A stretch of DNA of 23,269 bases from a virus. The stretch covers positions 1-23,269 of IMG/VR virus record IMGVR_UViG_3300007735_000847; one strand, written 5' to 3'. The translations under genes were made by a program, and so were the position numbers. Below are positions 1-6,138 of this stretch, one piece after another (within the stretch, counting starts at the first letter, position 1; every line of letters starts with the position of its first letter). Below the pieces are notes generated by a model. The model was not told the origin of the DNA and ran no database searches. It saw only the letters and a program-made list of their open reading frames with translations.

Positions 1-276
1 CCTTCGTCGTCGTATCTCGTTGCGTCGCTCGACTGTTGTCAGTCCGCCCCACACGCCGACACAATCGTTCTTGATAGCAAAGTCTAGACAACTTTGGCGC
101 ACCACGCAGATGTCGCAAAGTTTCTTCGCTTCACGCACCGCATGCAAATATCTTTCATGGAAGAAGATGTCGGTGCCTTCGCCACGGCATGTGCCGTACT
201 GTTGCCATTCTGGTCGGAGCAGTTCGAATACATTCTTCGACTCCGACCAGACATCAACAATTCCGTACTCGCCCAT
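1..276 (-). CDS. WhiB-family iron-sulfur transcriptional regulator, 3' end cut by window edge
   Basis: I translated this frame by hand; it is open to the left edge, so 92 residues are visible and the C-terminus is missing. It has the full WhiB signature: cysteines at residues 30, 54, 57 and 63 (C-x23-C-x2-C-x5-C), which bind a 4Fe-4S cluster in this family. The GVWGG turn is at 74-78, followed by LTTVERR and an Arg-rich DNA-contacting tail. WhiB proteins act with the primary sigma factor to change promoter choice. Phage copies are known, such as that of mycobacteriophage TM4, which interferes with host WhiB2 and septation. The ATG overlaps the stop of the upstream membrane-protein gene as TGATG, so the two are coupled. 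The family call is close to certain. The role here, late regulator or host takeover, is inference. Confidence 0.93.
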   Translation of the reverse strand, partial: MGEYGIVDVWSESKNVFELLRPEWQQYGTCRGEGTDIFFHERYLHAVREAKKLCDICVVRQSCLDFAIKNDCVGVWGGLTTVERRNEIRRRR

Positions 277-458
277 CACTTGATTTCTTTGATCCAGCGA
301 CGCACATAGAACATTGCATAGAAGTTGACAACTGCGTAGATGAATATCTCTACGCCGCTTGCCGGACTTTCTTGCGGTATTCGTGGCATGAATAACAACA
401 TCATCCATCCCATGAATATGAACGCCAATGTGAACTTGATTTTCTCTTGCGGTTTCAT
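276..458 (-). CDS. Small membrane protein, 60 aa, two predicted transmembrane segments
   Basis: The 60-residue protein has a charged N-terminus (MKPQEKIK) and a hydrophobic stretch at about residues 9-25. A short Pro-containing loop follows, then a second aromatic-rich hydrophobic stretch at about 37-52, ending in RRWIKEIK. A strong ribosome binding site (AGGAGG, 4 bases before the ATG) supports the start. It leads a two-gene unit with whiB, which it overlaps by one base. I do not recognise the family. Two short transmembrane helices could suit a superinfection-exclusion protein or an accessory lysis protein, but nothing in the sequence decides this. Confidence 0.7.
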   Translation of the reverse strand: MKPQEKIKFTLAFIFMGWMMLLFMPRIPQESPASGVEIFIYAVVNFYAMFYVRRWIKEIK

Positions 459-469
459 TTGTCCTCCTT

Positions 470-499
470 AGTTAGTAACTCGCCTATATCAGTTATAGG
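470..499 (-). promoter_or_regulatory. Two adjacent palindromes upstream of the membrane protein-whiB unit
   Basis: The 84-base gap between the methyltransferase stop and the small membrane-protein start holds two inverted repeats. CCTATA-n5-TATAGG lies at 483-499, and AGTTA-G-TAACT lies at 470-480, ending just upstream of the AGGAGG ribosome binding site. On the minus strand the first contains TATAAC and TATAGG, which resemble -10 elements, but I find no convincing -35 partner. They could be an operator or a leader hairpin. Confidence 0.35.
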
Positions 500-542
500 A
501 CATTATGGGACAGATGTGGTGGATACTCTTAATCGGGCTGAT

Positions 543-1205
543 TTAAGCCTTCTTATGGCAACAAACAGCCAGGAGATAGTGCGACATTGGCATGAATCCT
601 GTGTGCAATGTTTCGTCGTTCATTGAGAACATGAACACCGAGTTGAAGTACTGGTACATGATGTTGCGCAGGTCGTCGCCTGTTTTGCAGTTGATGTGTC
701 CTTCTTTGCTGAGCGGTGATGCGTAGGTTTGTGATTCGAGTGATGGCATTCCGATGATTGTTGTGCCGGTCGGTTTCAACGATTTGCAGATGTTTGTCAA
801 GAACTTGTGTTCTTGAGTTGGGTCGATGTGTTCTAAGACATCAAGGCTGAAGATTCCGTCAAACTGTTTGTCAAGTGGCTGGTCAAGAATGTTGTGTTGA
901 ATGGCGGTGAGTGGCCAGGTTGGGTTCTGTCGGCGTTGTATGTCGGCGATGAAGATTGGGTCGAAGTCGATGACTGTGACTTGTTTGGTGGTTTGTTGGA
1001 TTAAACGTGTGGAGAATGCGTCGCCGCATCCGACTTCTAGGACTTGGTCATAGTTTTGGAACATTTTGGAGACGAATTTATATCTGGCGAATGTGAACGC
1101 GAATCGTCGTGGGTCGGTTTGCCAGTCGTGATTGCGCATCATGCCTAGTTCGGTGGGTTTATATTCGGCGAATGATTTGTATTGTTGTTCGCCTTGGTAG
1201 GTCAT
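543..1205 (-). CDS. Class I SAM-dependent methyltransferase, 220 aa
   Basis: The protein has the Rossmann motif I VLEVGCGDAFS, which binds S-adenosylmethionine, then an acidic motif II region (VTVIDFDP). FDGIFSLDVLEHI follows, the usual motif of UbiE/Methyltransf_11-type enzymes. The acceptor cannot be read from sequence; small molecules and sugars are common for this subgroup. I chose the ATG at 1205 because it overlaps the lysozyme stop as ATGA and has GGAAG 8 bases upstream. The open frame continues further upstream, but that part is a shadow of the lysozyme gene. With five glycosyltransferases elsewhere in the genome, O-methylation of a glycan is a reasonable guess, but DNA or small-molecule methylation is not excluded. 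No DNA-methyltransferase motif such as DPPY is visible. Confidence 0.85.
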   Translation of the reverse strand: MTYQGEQQYKSFAEYKPTELGMMRNHDWQTDPRRFAFTFARYKFVSKMFQNYDQVLEVGCGDAFSTRLIQQTTKQVTVIDFDPIFIADIQRRQNPTWPLTAIQHNILDQPLDKQFDGIFSLDVLEHIDPTQEHKFLTNICKSLKPTGTTIIGMPSLESQTYASPLSKEGHINCKTGDDLRNIMYQYFNSVFMFSMNDETLHTGFMPMSHYLLAVCCHKKA

Positions 1206-1744
1206 TTGCATTTCTTCCAGTTGCAAGGATTCCACGGCTCGAAGCCTGACAGGTTGTATAGAACGAGTCCTGCTTTGAGGTTGGTGAGTGGGTCGAGTAG
1301 TGGGTCTTGTGTGCAGATGTTTAGTTCTTGGCAGACCGCAGCCCACTTGTTTCTTGATGGGTCGTAGTTGACGCCATTGATCTGCAACAAGCCTGTGTCG
1401 GAGCGATGGTTCCATTCGGAGACGCCTGTGATGTTGCAGTCTTTGTCGACGATGTCGCCGCCTTTTCGGTTTGGGCAAGCTCCGCTTTCGCGTAGCACGA
1501 TCTGTGTCAATTTCGGGATGGCATGGTCGGGCCAACCTGCCTGTTTGGCGAGCGACGGTAGCCAAGAGGTGTCGCCGTGCCGGTATCGGATCGGCTGTAT
1601 CGGGTCGAGCCTGTCTGCCTGCCAGAGAGGCTGTAATGCGATTACAGCGACGCTGGAGTGTGCTGGTGCTGAGGCTGCCTGTGCTATGCCAAGGCTGATG
1701 GTGAGACTTGTGAGTGTTGCCAGGATTGCGGTCAAGATGCGCAT
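1202..1744 (-). CDS. Secreted lysozyme/transglycosylase-like muralytic enzyme, 180 aa
   Basis: Residues 1 to about 24 form a classic signal peptide: a basic start, a hydrophobic core and an AQA-AS cleavage site. The remaining part looks like a lysozyme-like (SLT-type) domain: a candidate catalytic Glu at 86 in VLRESG, then SDTGLLQIN at 115-123, matching the GLMQIN motif of that fold. Six cysteines (90, 103, 138, 144, 174, 179) could make disulfides outside the cell. It should cleave the glycan strands of peptidoglycan. The ATG has AAAGGA 5 bases upstream. A structured RNA element precedes it (see 1774-1880), and the methyltransferase overlaps its stop. With the M15 endolysin it gives this phage two wall enzymes of different specificity and probably different export routes. 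A virion-associated role is less likely given the signal peptide. Confidence 0.78.
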   Translation of the reverse strand: MRILTAILATLTSLTISLGIAQAASAPAHSSVAVIALQPLWQADRLDPIQPIRYRHGDTSWLPSLAKQAGWPDHAIPKLTQIVLRESGACPNRKGGDIVDKDCNITGVSEWNHRSDTGLLQINGVNYDPSRNKWAAVCQELNICTQDPLLDPLTNLKAGLVLYNLSGFEPWNPCNWKKCK

Positions 1745-1773
1745 CGTGGTCCTTTCGTTAAGTGCAGGAATGA

Positions 1774-1880
1774 CGCAACCAAGAAGGAGGTGACTTGGTT
1801 GCGGTGCTACATCAACCCTAGTGGGGAGCGCACCGTTCTACCTTAGCCGATGGGCTGGTTTGACCGCTATCTTTAGCGGT
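1774..1880 (-). ncRNA. Structured intergenic RNA or leader with an anti-Shine-Dalgarno loop
   Basis: The gap between the 87-aa gene and the lysozyme gene is packed with inverted repeats. In transcript order they are a 7-bp stem (1863-1880), AGCC/GGCT (1845-1856), a 6-bp stem CGGTGC/GCACCG (1802-1835) that can enclose a CCC/GGG mini-stem, and a perfect 10-bp stem (1774-1783 with 1794-1803). The 10-base loop of the last stem reads UCACCUCCUU on the minus-strand transcript, which is identical to the conserved 3' end of 16S rRNA. The loop's UCCUU could also pair with the AAGGA of the lysozyme ribosome binding site at 1750-1755, about 30 bases downstream. The last two stems share bases 1802-1803, so they may compete. 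There is no U-run after the final stem, so it is not a simple terminator. It could be a translational control element, a decoy RNA or a free small RNA. Confidence 0.55.
1863..1880. terminator. Hairpin at the 3' end of the 87-aa gene
   Basis: A perfect 7-bp stem (ACCGCTA/TAGCGGT) with a 4-base loop straddles the stop codon at 1873. The T-rich tract follows it only when read on the plus strand (TTTTCAGTTTTT). It therefore looks like an intrinsic terminator for rightward transcripts, although all genes here run leftward. For leftward RNA it would act as a 3' stem or as the first stem of the structured element. Confidence 0.4.
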
Positions 1881-2136
1881 TTTCAGTTTTTATTTCTAGA
1901 TCCATCAACACTTTGATGTTCTTTACCATGCCGACTGGTATGTGCAGAACATGGTCTACGGAGTCTTCGTTGCGTGACTGGTAGAGCGTGACATGGTCGG
2001 GTTTGCCTCCGTCGCCTGTGGCAAGTAGGAAGCCGACTGATTGAACTTCGGCTGGGTCGGTGTCGAGGTCTTTGATGTTGATCCACGATTCGGCACCGCT
2101 GTGTGCATCGTGCCATGTGACGAGTACGACCGTCAC
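1873..2136 (-). CDS. Small phage protein of unknown function, 87 aa
   Basis: The protein begins VTVVLVTWHDAHSG and contains VQSVGFLLATGD, HVTLYQS and HIPVGMV. This pattern of short beta strands matches small proteins I know from many environmental phages, whose function is unknown to me. The GTG start overlaps the stop of the preceding membrane-protein gene as GTGA, so it is translationally coupled to the lysis genes. No signal peptide, membrane segment or cysteine is present. Its position at the end of the lysis cluster is suggestive but does not assign a role. Confidence 0.7.
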   Translation of the reverse strand: MTVVLVTWHDAHSGAESWINIKDLDTDPAEVQSVGFLLATGDGGKPDHVTLYQSRNEDSVDHVLHIPVGMVKNIKVLMDLEIKTENR

Positions 2137-2393
2137 TTCTTCTTGCGTGTCGCAACCTGCTTGGTCTTTGTCAGACTTCCGCTTGGCTCCTTGGTTACAT
2201 GCCAGTCGAGATGGCTGGTTAATCGTGCGCCTTGTTTGCCGACCATATCGATCAGGTTGTCTAGTCGCTTTTGTACGACTGCGTGGTCGGCTCGGTTTTC
2301 GTCGCGGAATCCTTTGAGTTGCATCAAGGCGATGATGATTCCGCCGAGGGTTGCTACTGCTGCGGCGAGAACGGTTGCAAGTCCGGCGTCCAT
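2133..2393 (-). CDS. Single-span membrane protein with coiled coil, lysis-cluster (holin-like), 86 aa
   Basis: The ATG at 2393 starts one base after the endolysin stop and gives MDAGLATVLAAAVATLGG. This is a single N-terminal hydrophobic segment (about residues 4-24), followed by a charged helical stretch (RDENRADHAVVQKRLDNLI) likely to form a coiled coil, and a Lys/Arg-rich tail ending TRKKK. The open frame extends upstream to 2567, but that part overlaps the endolysin and looks like a shadow. The layout resembles small lysis-cluster proteins of actinophages, such as those annotated DUF2746 or as one-span holins. Whether it is the holin, an antiholin or a spanin-like helper is undecided. Confidence 0.72.
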   Translation of the reverse strand: MDAGLATVLAAAVATLGGIIIALMQLKGFRDENRADHAVVQKRLDNLIDMVGKQGARLTSHLDWHVTKEPSGSLTKTKQVATRKKK

Positions 2394-2394
2394 G

Positions 2395-2946
2395 TCACAC
2401 GGCCTTCTTGCTGTCGAGCCATGCTTGTACGGCTGGTGGCACATTGTCGCCTTGTGTATAGCGCAGATGCCAGGGTTCTTCTGGAACCACTTCCCATGAG
2501 AAGCCGAAGTCAAGTGCGTTCGCGAGCATCCATTCGAAGCGTGGTCCGCTTGCGCTCCAAATATCAACGGCGATGCCCAAATTATGCATGGACGAGCCAG
2601 GTGCGGCGAGTGATGCCAATGTCGGTGACTTCTTGTACCACTTCACACCTTCCCAAGTACGGGTCGATGCGCCTTCAATAGGTTGCTTCTGATATCTCTG
2701 CAAGAACACCGTGGTTTGTTGTGCGAGTGATCGGTAGGTGTCGCCTGCCGATGTTGGTTTGAATGGTTTGATGTTGTCGGCTAATGCTTTGGCTCGCATC
2801 GCATGATATGCGTCGGCTGCCCGCCAATGAAGTTTGCCTTCAGGTTGGACATCACGCAACAGATGCGCAGGCACCTCACCAGGTTTCACACCTTTGAGGT
2901 CTGCTGGTAGGTCAACCTTTACGATCGGCCAGTTCTTGGCGTTCAC
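2395..2946 (-). CDS. Endolysin, M15-family D,D-carboxypeptidase (VanY-like), 183 aa
   Basis: The protein carries the zinc-peptidase motifs of the M15 family: S-M-H121-N-L-G-I-A-V-D128 and E157-P-W-H160. His121, Asp128 and His160 would hold the zinc, and Glu157 would be the catalytic base. It should cut peptide bonds in peptidoglycan, most likely D-Ala-containing ones. There is no signal peptide and no recognisable separate wall-binding domain, so release should depend on a holin. The N-terminal 60 or so residues are of unclear role. The GTG start overlaps the stop of the holin-like gene as GTGA. It sits amid three small membrane-protein genes, which fits a lysis cassette. Confidence 0.88.
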   Translation of the reverse strand: MNAKNWPIVKVDLPADLKGVKPGEVPAHLLRDVQPEGKLHWRAADAYHAMRAKALADNIKPFKPTSAGDTYRSLAQQTTVFLQRYQKQPIEGASTRTWEGVKWYKKSPTLASLAAPGSSMHNLGIAVDIWSASGPRFEWMLANALDFGFSWEVVPEEPWHLRYTQGDNVPPAVQAWLDSKKAV

Positions 2947-3209
2947 TTCTTTTTCGCTCCAGAGAATGCTTGCTTGATTTCTTCGCTGTCAAGTTCTCCG
3001 TCGACTGATGCTTCAGCGAGTGCCGAAACAACTTTGATAACCGCCATCGCACCAGCCATGATCGCAGCCTTACCGACCGAGATGCCGATGACTGCACCTG
3101 TGGTGATTGCTGGTAGCGCGTTGGCAAGAAACAATGAGACAAGTCTTTGACCGAGGTCCAAGAACTTTGCGATTGTCGGGTTCTGTTTAATCTTCACTTC
3201 TGGCACCAT
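2943..3209 (-). CDS. Putative holin, 88 aa
   Basis: The N-terminus is hydrophilic (MVPEVKIKQNPTI). A long hydrophobic, Ala/Gly-rich region at about residues 20-66 is enough for two helices (around LFLANALPAITTGAVIGI and AAIMAGAMAVIKVVSALA). The tail is charged and ends SGAKKK. This topology, size and position directly before the endolysin gene are typical of holins in actinophages. The ATG has GGAG 6 bases upstream. The gene overlaps the previous membrane-protein gene by 23 bases and the endolysin by four. It is the best holin candidate of the three small membrane proteins here. Confidence 0.72.
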   Translation of the reverse strand: MVPEVKIKQNPTIAKFLDLGQRLVSLFLANALPAITTGAVIGISVGKAAIMAGAMAVIKVVSALAEASVDGELDSEEIKQAFSGAKKK

Positions 3210-3378
3210 GATCTTCTCCGTCCTTCGTTAATACTCCTGCCAAGTGTAGTGCTAGCGACAAGAATGTGAAGAACAACGCCCAATTCTGGACTGTGCCAGA
3301 CAAGGTCATTATGGTGATTGCGGATGCGCCGAGGGTAAACCCTAAGGCAAACAGTTCGTCTCGAAGTTTGGATATCAC
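3187..3378 (-). CDS. Small two-span membrane protein, lysis cluster, 63 aa
   Basis: The GTG start overlaps the preceding stop as GTGA. The 63-residue protein has two hydrophobic segments, about residues 10-28 (ALGFTLGASAITIMTLSG) and 33-50 (WALFFTFLSLALHLAGVL). A charged tail (TKDGEDHGARSED) follows. The size, topology and place at the head of the lysis genes suggest a holin or antiholin partner of the next gene. I do not recognise a named family. A pair of small membrane proteins before the endolysin is a common actinophage layout. Confidence 0.68.
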   Translation of the reverse strand: MISKLRDELFALGFTLGASAITIMTLSGTVQNWALFFTFLSLALHLAGVLTKDGEDHGARSED

Positions 3379-4904
3379 TTGGTTTCTCTTCTGCGCAGGC
3401 TTGCTCCTACCGCCACAAGTGTATTTGATACGGCGACCAAAGTTCTACGCTCGCCGACAGGAATGGTTTGGCCGACCATCTGGAATGAATCGAAGACGCC
3501 TGCGAACACATTGATGGTTTCTTGGAACGCTTTCTTGACTTTTGTTGGTGCTTCGTTAAGTACCTGGACTAGTTCTTCGGCCACTTCGGCGGTCAGTTCT
3601 TCTACAACGATCTGCTCGAATATCGCTTCCGCTTGCTGTTCGGTTATCGCCGCTAACACTTCAGGACTCGAAGCGATACTCACCGCCTGATCGCTTGTAA
3701 TGTTGCTCGCAAGAACTTGCTCGATGGCTGCGACTATCTGTGCCGGTGCCGCAGTCTTCAATTCGGTCAGAATCTCTGCGACCTTTATGTCGCTGATTGA
3801 TTCGCCTGATTCGGGTATCGTGGTGGTTGATGAACTCAATCCTGTTGTTGATGATGTTTCTTGGATACTTGTTTCTGGCGACGGCTGTGATGTTGGCGGT
3901 GTTGTTTCGACGGGCAGAGTTAGAGGCACGGAAGACTGAATTGGAAGAGATTCAGGCACAGTGGGATCAGGATCGGGCAGATAGGTTGTAGTCGATGTTT
4001 CTTCAACTGTGGTTTCGGGTTCAGGCAAAACGCTTGTGGTCGTTGTGGATTGCTCTGGTAAAGAAGTTGACGAACTACTAGTCGTCGTTTGAGGAGGCGT
4101 GTAGGGTGTTTGCGTTGTTGTCGGAGCTGGTGCGACAGTTGTGGTCGTCGTTGTCGTGGTACTTGTCGTTGATGTGGTTGTGCTTGTCTGAATTGGTTGT
4201 GTGGTTGTGGTCGTTGTTGTGGGAAGGAGTGTTGTAGATGTTGAAGTCGTGGAAGAAGAAGTTGAACTCGTGGTTGTTGATTCTGCAACTGTCGTCGATG
4301 TGGTTGGTGTGGTTGTTGTGGTTGATGTACTGGTTGACGAAGTAGTGGTGGTTGACGAAGTAGTAGTAGTGGTTGCGACCGCTGCTTGAGTGAACGCGGA
4401 ATCTGGGACTATCGCCCAGCCTGTGTTGTTGATGTTCCAAGCCAACATATAGCAAGTTCCGCCACCGTTTTCATAGAACCAACCGTCAAGCGGATATGAG
4501 CCGGCAGGAAATGAATCAGTTGTTTGCGCCGACCACGAACAGCCTTTGTCGTTCCAAGTGCCGAACTCTGTCAACCCGATCTTGACCGTGCCACCGTCAT
4601 CGGCTGCGACCATGAACCTGATCGTGTTGTTTGCTGGTATCTCGATGAAGCCTGTGTAGTGAACCATGAACCAGTCGTTCGGGCAAGCTCCGAATGGTTC
4701 ACCGTTGAAGTTGCGGTTGATGTTGTTTTCTATTTCGCTGTGGCAAACCGTGTACAGATCATCTGTGCGTGTTGGTGGTATCGAAGTGACCGCATATCCG
4801 ACAGCGTTCAAACCTGGTTGTGCTTCGGCGCGAACGATTGTCGGCCAGAATGACAGAACGATTGCTGGTAGCGGAATGAGCCACCTAGTTAGATGGCGAC
4901 CCAC
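3375..4904 (-). CDS. Secreted PA14-like protein with mucin-like Thr/Ser tract, 509 aa
   Basis: The domains in order are as follows. A signal peptide (1 to about 26, ending IVRA). A PA14-like beta-barrel (about 30-170) with FRMV-type strands, the DDGGTVKIG core and four cysteines at 54, 74, 122 and 151. A very Thr/Ser/Pro-rich tract of about 190 residues. An Ala/Glu-rich helical region (about 370-470). A short hydrophobic C-terminal segment flanked by arginines. PA14 domains commonly bind sugars. The Thr/Ser tract looks like a stalk and a possible O-glycosylation substrate. The GTG start at 4904 overlaps the upstream gene by 16 bases. A signal peptide is unusual for a phage tail protein, so this may be a surface protein displayed by the infected host. 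It resembles cell-surface proteins of Acidimicrobiia in its Thr runs (general knowledge, not searched). A tail-fibre role remains possible from its location. Confidence 0.7.
   Translation of the reverse strand: MGRHLTRWLIPLPAIVLSFWPTIVRAEAQPGLNAVGYAVTSIPPTRTDDLYTVCHSEIENNINRNFNGEPFGACPNDWFMVHYTGFIEIPANNTIRFMVAADDGGTVKIGLTEFGTWNDKGCSWSAQTTDSFPAGSYPLDGWFYENGGGTCYMLAWNINNTGWAIVPDSAFTQAAVATTTTTSSTTTTSSTSTSTTTTTPTTSTTVAESTTTSSTSSSTTSTSTTLLPTTTTTTTQPIQTSTTTSTTSTTTTTTTTVAPAPTTTQTPYTPPQTTTSSSSTSLPEQSTTTTSVLPEPETTVEETSTTTYLPDPDPTVPESLPIQSSVPLTLPVETTPPTSQPSPETSIQETSSTTGLSSSTTTIPESGESISDIKVAEILTELKTAAPAQIVAAIEQVLASNITSDQAVSIASSPEVLAAITEQQAEAIFEQIVVEELTAEVAEELVQVLNEAPTKVKKAFQETINVFAGVFDSFQMVGQTIPVGERRTLVAVSNTLVAVGASLRRRETK
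3795..4373 (-). repeat. Low-complexity Thr/Ser codon tract
   Basis: This part of the PA14-like gene is built of degenerate Thr and Ser codons, seen on the plus strand as runs of GTTGT, GGTTGTTG and GTAGT units. It encodes runs of up to eight consecutive threonines. Boundaries are approximate. Such tracts expand and contract by slippage and are also prone to misassembly. Confidence 0.8.
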
Positions 4905-5260
4905 TCAAGATCTTCTTCACTCCACCTATATGGTCCACCAGTCAAAGGCATCGGTGTTGGCGGTTGCCAATCATTATTGCTATCAAGAGTCCACGAAGGA
5001 TGTGGTTGCGGTGTAACGAACTCGTCGCGAACCTCATCGTATGTGTATCCAATCGCTGCATAGTGTTTGCGGTAGCCGTTTTTAACCGCATTATATGAAG
5101 TGCGTTTCACATACACACCTTCTTGGTTGATTGCTTGTGTGTAAAACTGTTCCCACGCTTCAGTTGAACCACCGACACCGTTATGTATTTCTGTTTCGTC
5201 AACGCCAACCGAAACTTGAATTACGATGTTGTCTGAATTGATCCACGCATAGTGTGCCAT
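4889..5260 (-). CDS. Tail-region protein of a family seen in aquatic phages, 123 aa
   Basis: The start at 5260 (MAHYAWINSDNIVIQV) overlaps the glycine-rich gene's stop as TAATG. The earlier TTG at 5269 is not needed. The features are an N-terminal MAHYAWIN strand pair, a central KRTSYN and RKHYAAIGYTYDE, and a C-terminal Trp/Pro-rich part with PHPSWTLD and GGPYRWSEED. This closely follows the pattern of small proteins common in marine cyanophages and pelagiphages, usually near tail-fibre genes, whose function is not established. The position after the glycine-rich adhesin agrees with a tail-tip or fibre-assembly role. Confidence 0.75.
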   Translation of the reverse strand: MAHYAWINSDNIVIQVSVGVDETEIHNGVGGSTEAWEQFYTQAINQEGVYVKRTSYNAVKNGYRKHYAAIGYTYDEVRDEFVTPQPHPSWTLDSNNDWQPPTPMPLTGGPYRWSEEDLEWVAI

Positions 5261-6135
5261 TATGACCAACTCACAGTGCCTGCGGTCGCCGCAGTAATCG
5301 TCGCCCGTTTGTATCCGCCAGACGCCGCTGATTCTGTGCCTGTTACGCCTGCACCAAACGATATTTTCAAAGAATCTGAATAACGCAAAACGACTATACC
5401 GCTACCACCGTTTCCACCATTGCCTGCTGCCGCGCCACCTGCTGTTTGACCTGCACCGCCGCCACCGCCACCACTATTTGCTGTGCCTGCAACACCATTA
5501 CCAGTAGTCGCACCAGCACCACCACCACCTGAACCGCCAGCACCCGGACTGCCATAAGTGTCGTTTGTGCCGCCACCACCGCCGCCGGCGTAAGTCACCG
5601 ATGAACCAGTGATGTTGTTTGATGCGCCATTACCACCATTTCTTGTCGAAGTTCCAGCAGCACCAACCGCAGATGCACCACCACCACCACCTGAACCACC
5701 TGGACCTGTATATCCATTGGAGTTACCGTTCCCGCCTGCAAAACCCTGTGCGGCTGTTCCTGTTCCAGGACTAAACGAGTCACGACCTGCGCCACCACCA
5801 GAGCCACCATTTGATCCTGCGCCACCACCTGTTCCACCACGACCGCCACCAGTCGAAGTAATTGTTGAAAACACAGAATCAGAACCGTTAGCTGCTGCAG
5901 CAGCAATACCACCACTACCTCCACCGCCGACAGTCACCGTGTAATTTGTTAACGACAAAAGTGATAGTTGGGATTCGTTAGAAGCACCGCCACCAGTTGC
6001 GGTAACGCTTGAACGAAGTCCACCAGCACCGCCACCACCAGCAGCGTTATAACCGCCACCACCACCACCAGCGACAACAAGAAAATCAACTGTTATTGGG
6101 CTTGGACCTGGAACTATTCCTGCAAGTATTTGCAT
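5260..6135 (-). CDS. Glycine-rich tail fibre/adhesin tip, 291 aa
   Basis: After a short beta-type N-terminus (VDFLVVAGGGGGG), most of the protein consists of Gly-rich motifs such as GGGGGG, GGSGGGGG and GGNGGSGIVVLRY. This composition is typical of phage receptor-binding tips built from packed polyglycine-II helices, such as the S16 gp38 adhesin, and of Gly-rich fibres widespread in environmental phages. The C-terminal 45 residues lose the Gly bias. The ATG at 6135 is 3 bases after the previous stop. It lies in the tail-tip block, so host recognition is the likely job. The matching plus strand shows long CCACCA runs, and open frames there are compositional shadows. Confidence 0.78.
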   Translation of the reverse strand: MQILAGIVPGPSPITVDFLVVAGGGGGGYNAAGGGGAGGLRSSVTATGGGASNESQLSLLSLTNYTVTVGGGGSGGIAAAAANGSDSVFSTITSTGGGRGGTGGGAGSNGGSGGGAGRDSFSPGTGTAAQGFAGGNGNSNGYTGPGGSGGGGGASAVGAAGTSTRNGGNGASNNITGSSVTYAGGGGGGTNDTYGSPGAGGSGGGGAGATTGNGVAGTANSGGGGGGAGQTAGGAAAGNGGNGGSGIVVLRYSDSLKISFGAGVTGTESAASGGYKRATITAATAGTVSWS

Positions 6136-6138
6136 GGC

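Noticed and set aside
1206-1565. N-terminal extension of the methyltransferase frame
   Set aside because: It overlaps the lysozyme gene and is Arg/Gln/His-rich nonsense. The coupled ATG at 1205 gives a complete enzyme.
1863-1880. Leftward intrinsic terminator after the 87-aa gene
   Set aside because: The stem is good, but the T-run is on the other side. It fits only rightward transcription, for which no gene is seen, so I list it with low confidence.
2394-2567. N-terminal extension of the one-span membrane protein
   Set aside because: It overlaps the endolysin active-site region and lacks a ribosome binding site. The ATG at 2393 gives the expected topology.
4078-4455. Alternative minus-strand frames rich in His/Asn inside the Thr/Ser tract
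   Set aside because: They come from reading the Thr/Ser codon repeats in another frame. The PA14-like frame has the signal peptide and domains.
5609-5944. Plus-strand Pro-rich frame
   Set aside because: It is the complement of the Gly-rich adhesin; Gly codons reversed give Pro. No ribosome binding site.
5394-6070. CCACCA-type runs as a possible CRISPR or tandem repeat array
   Set aside because: No regular repeat-spacer period. The runs are glycine codons of the adhesin.
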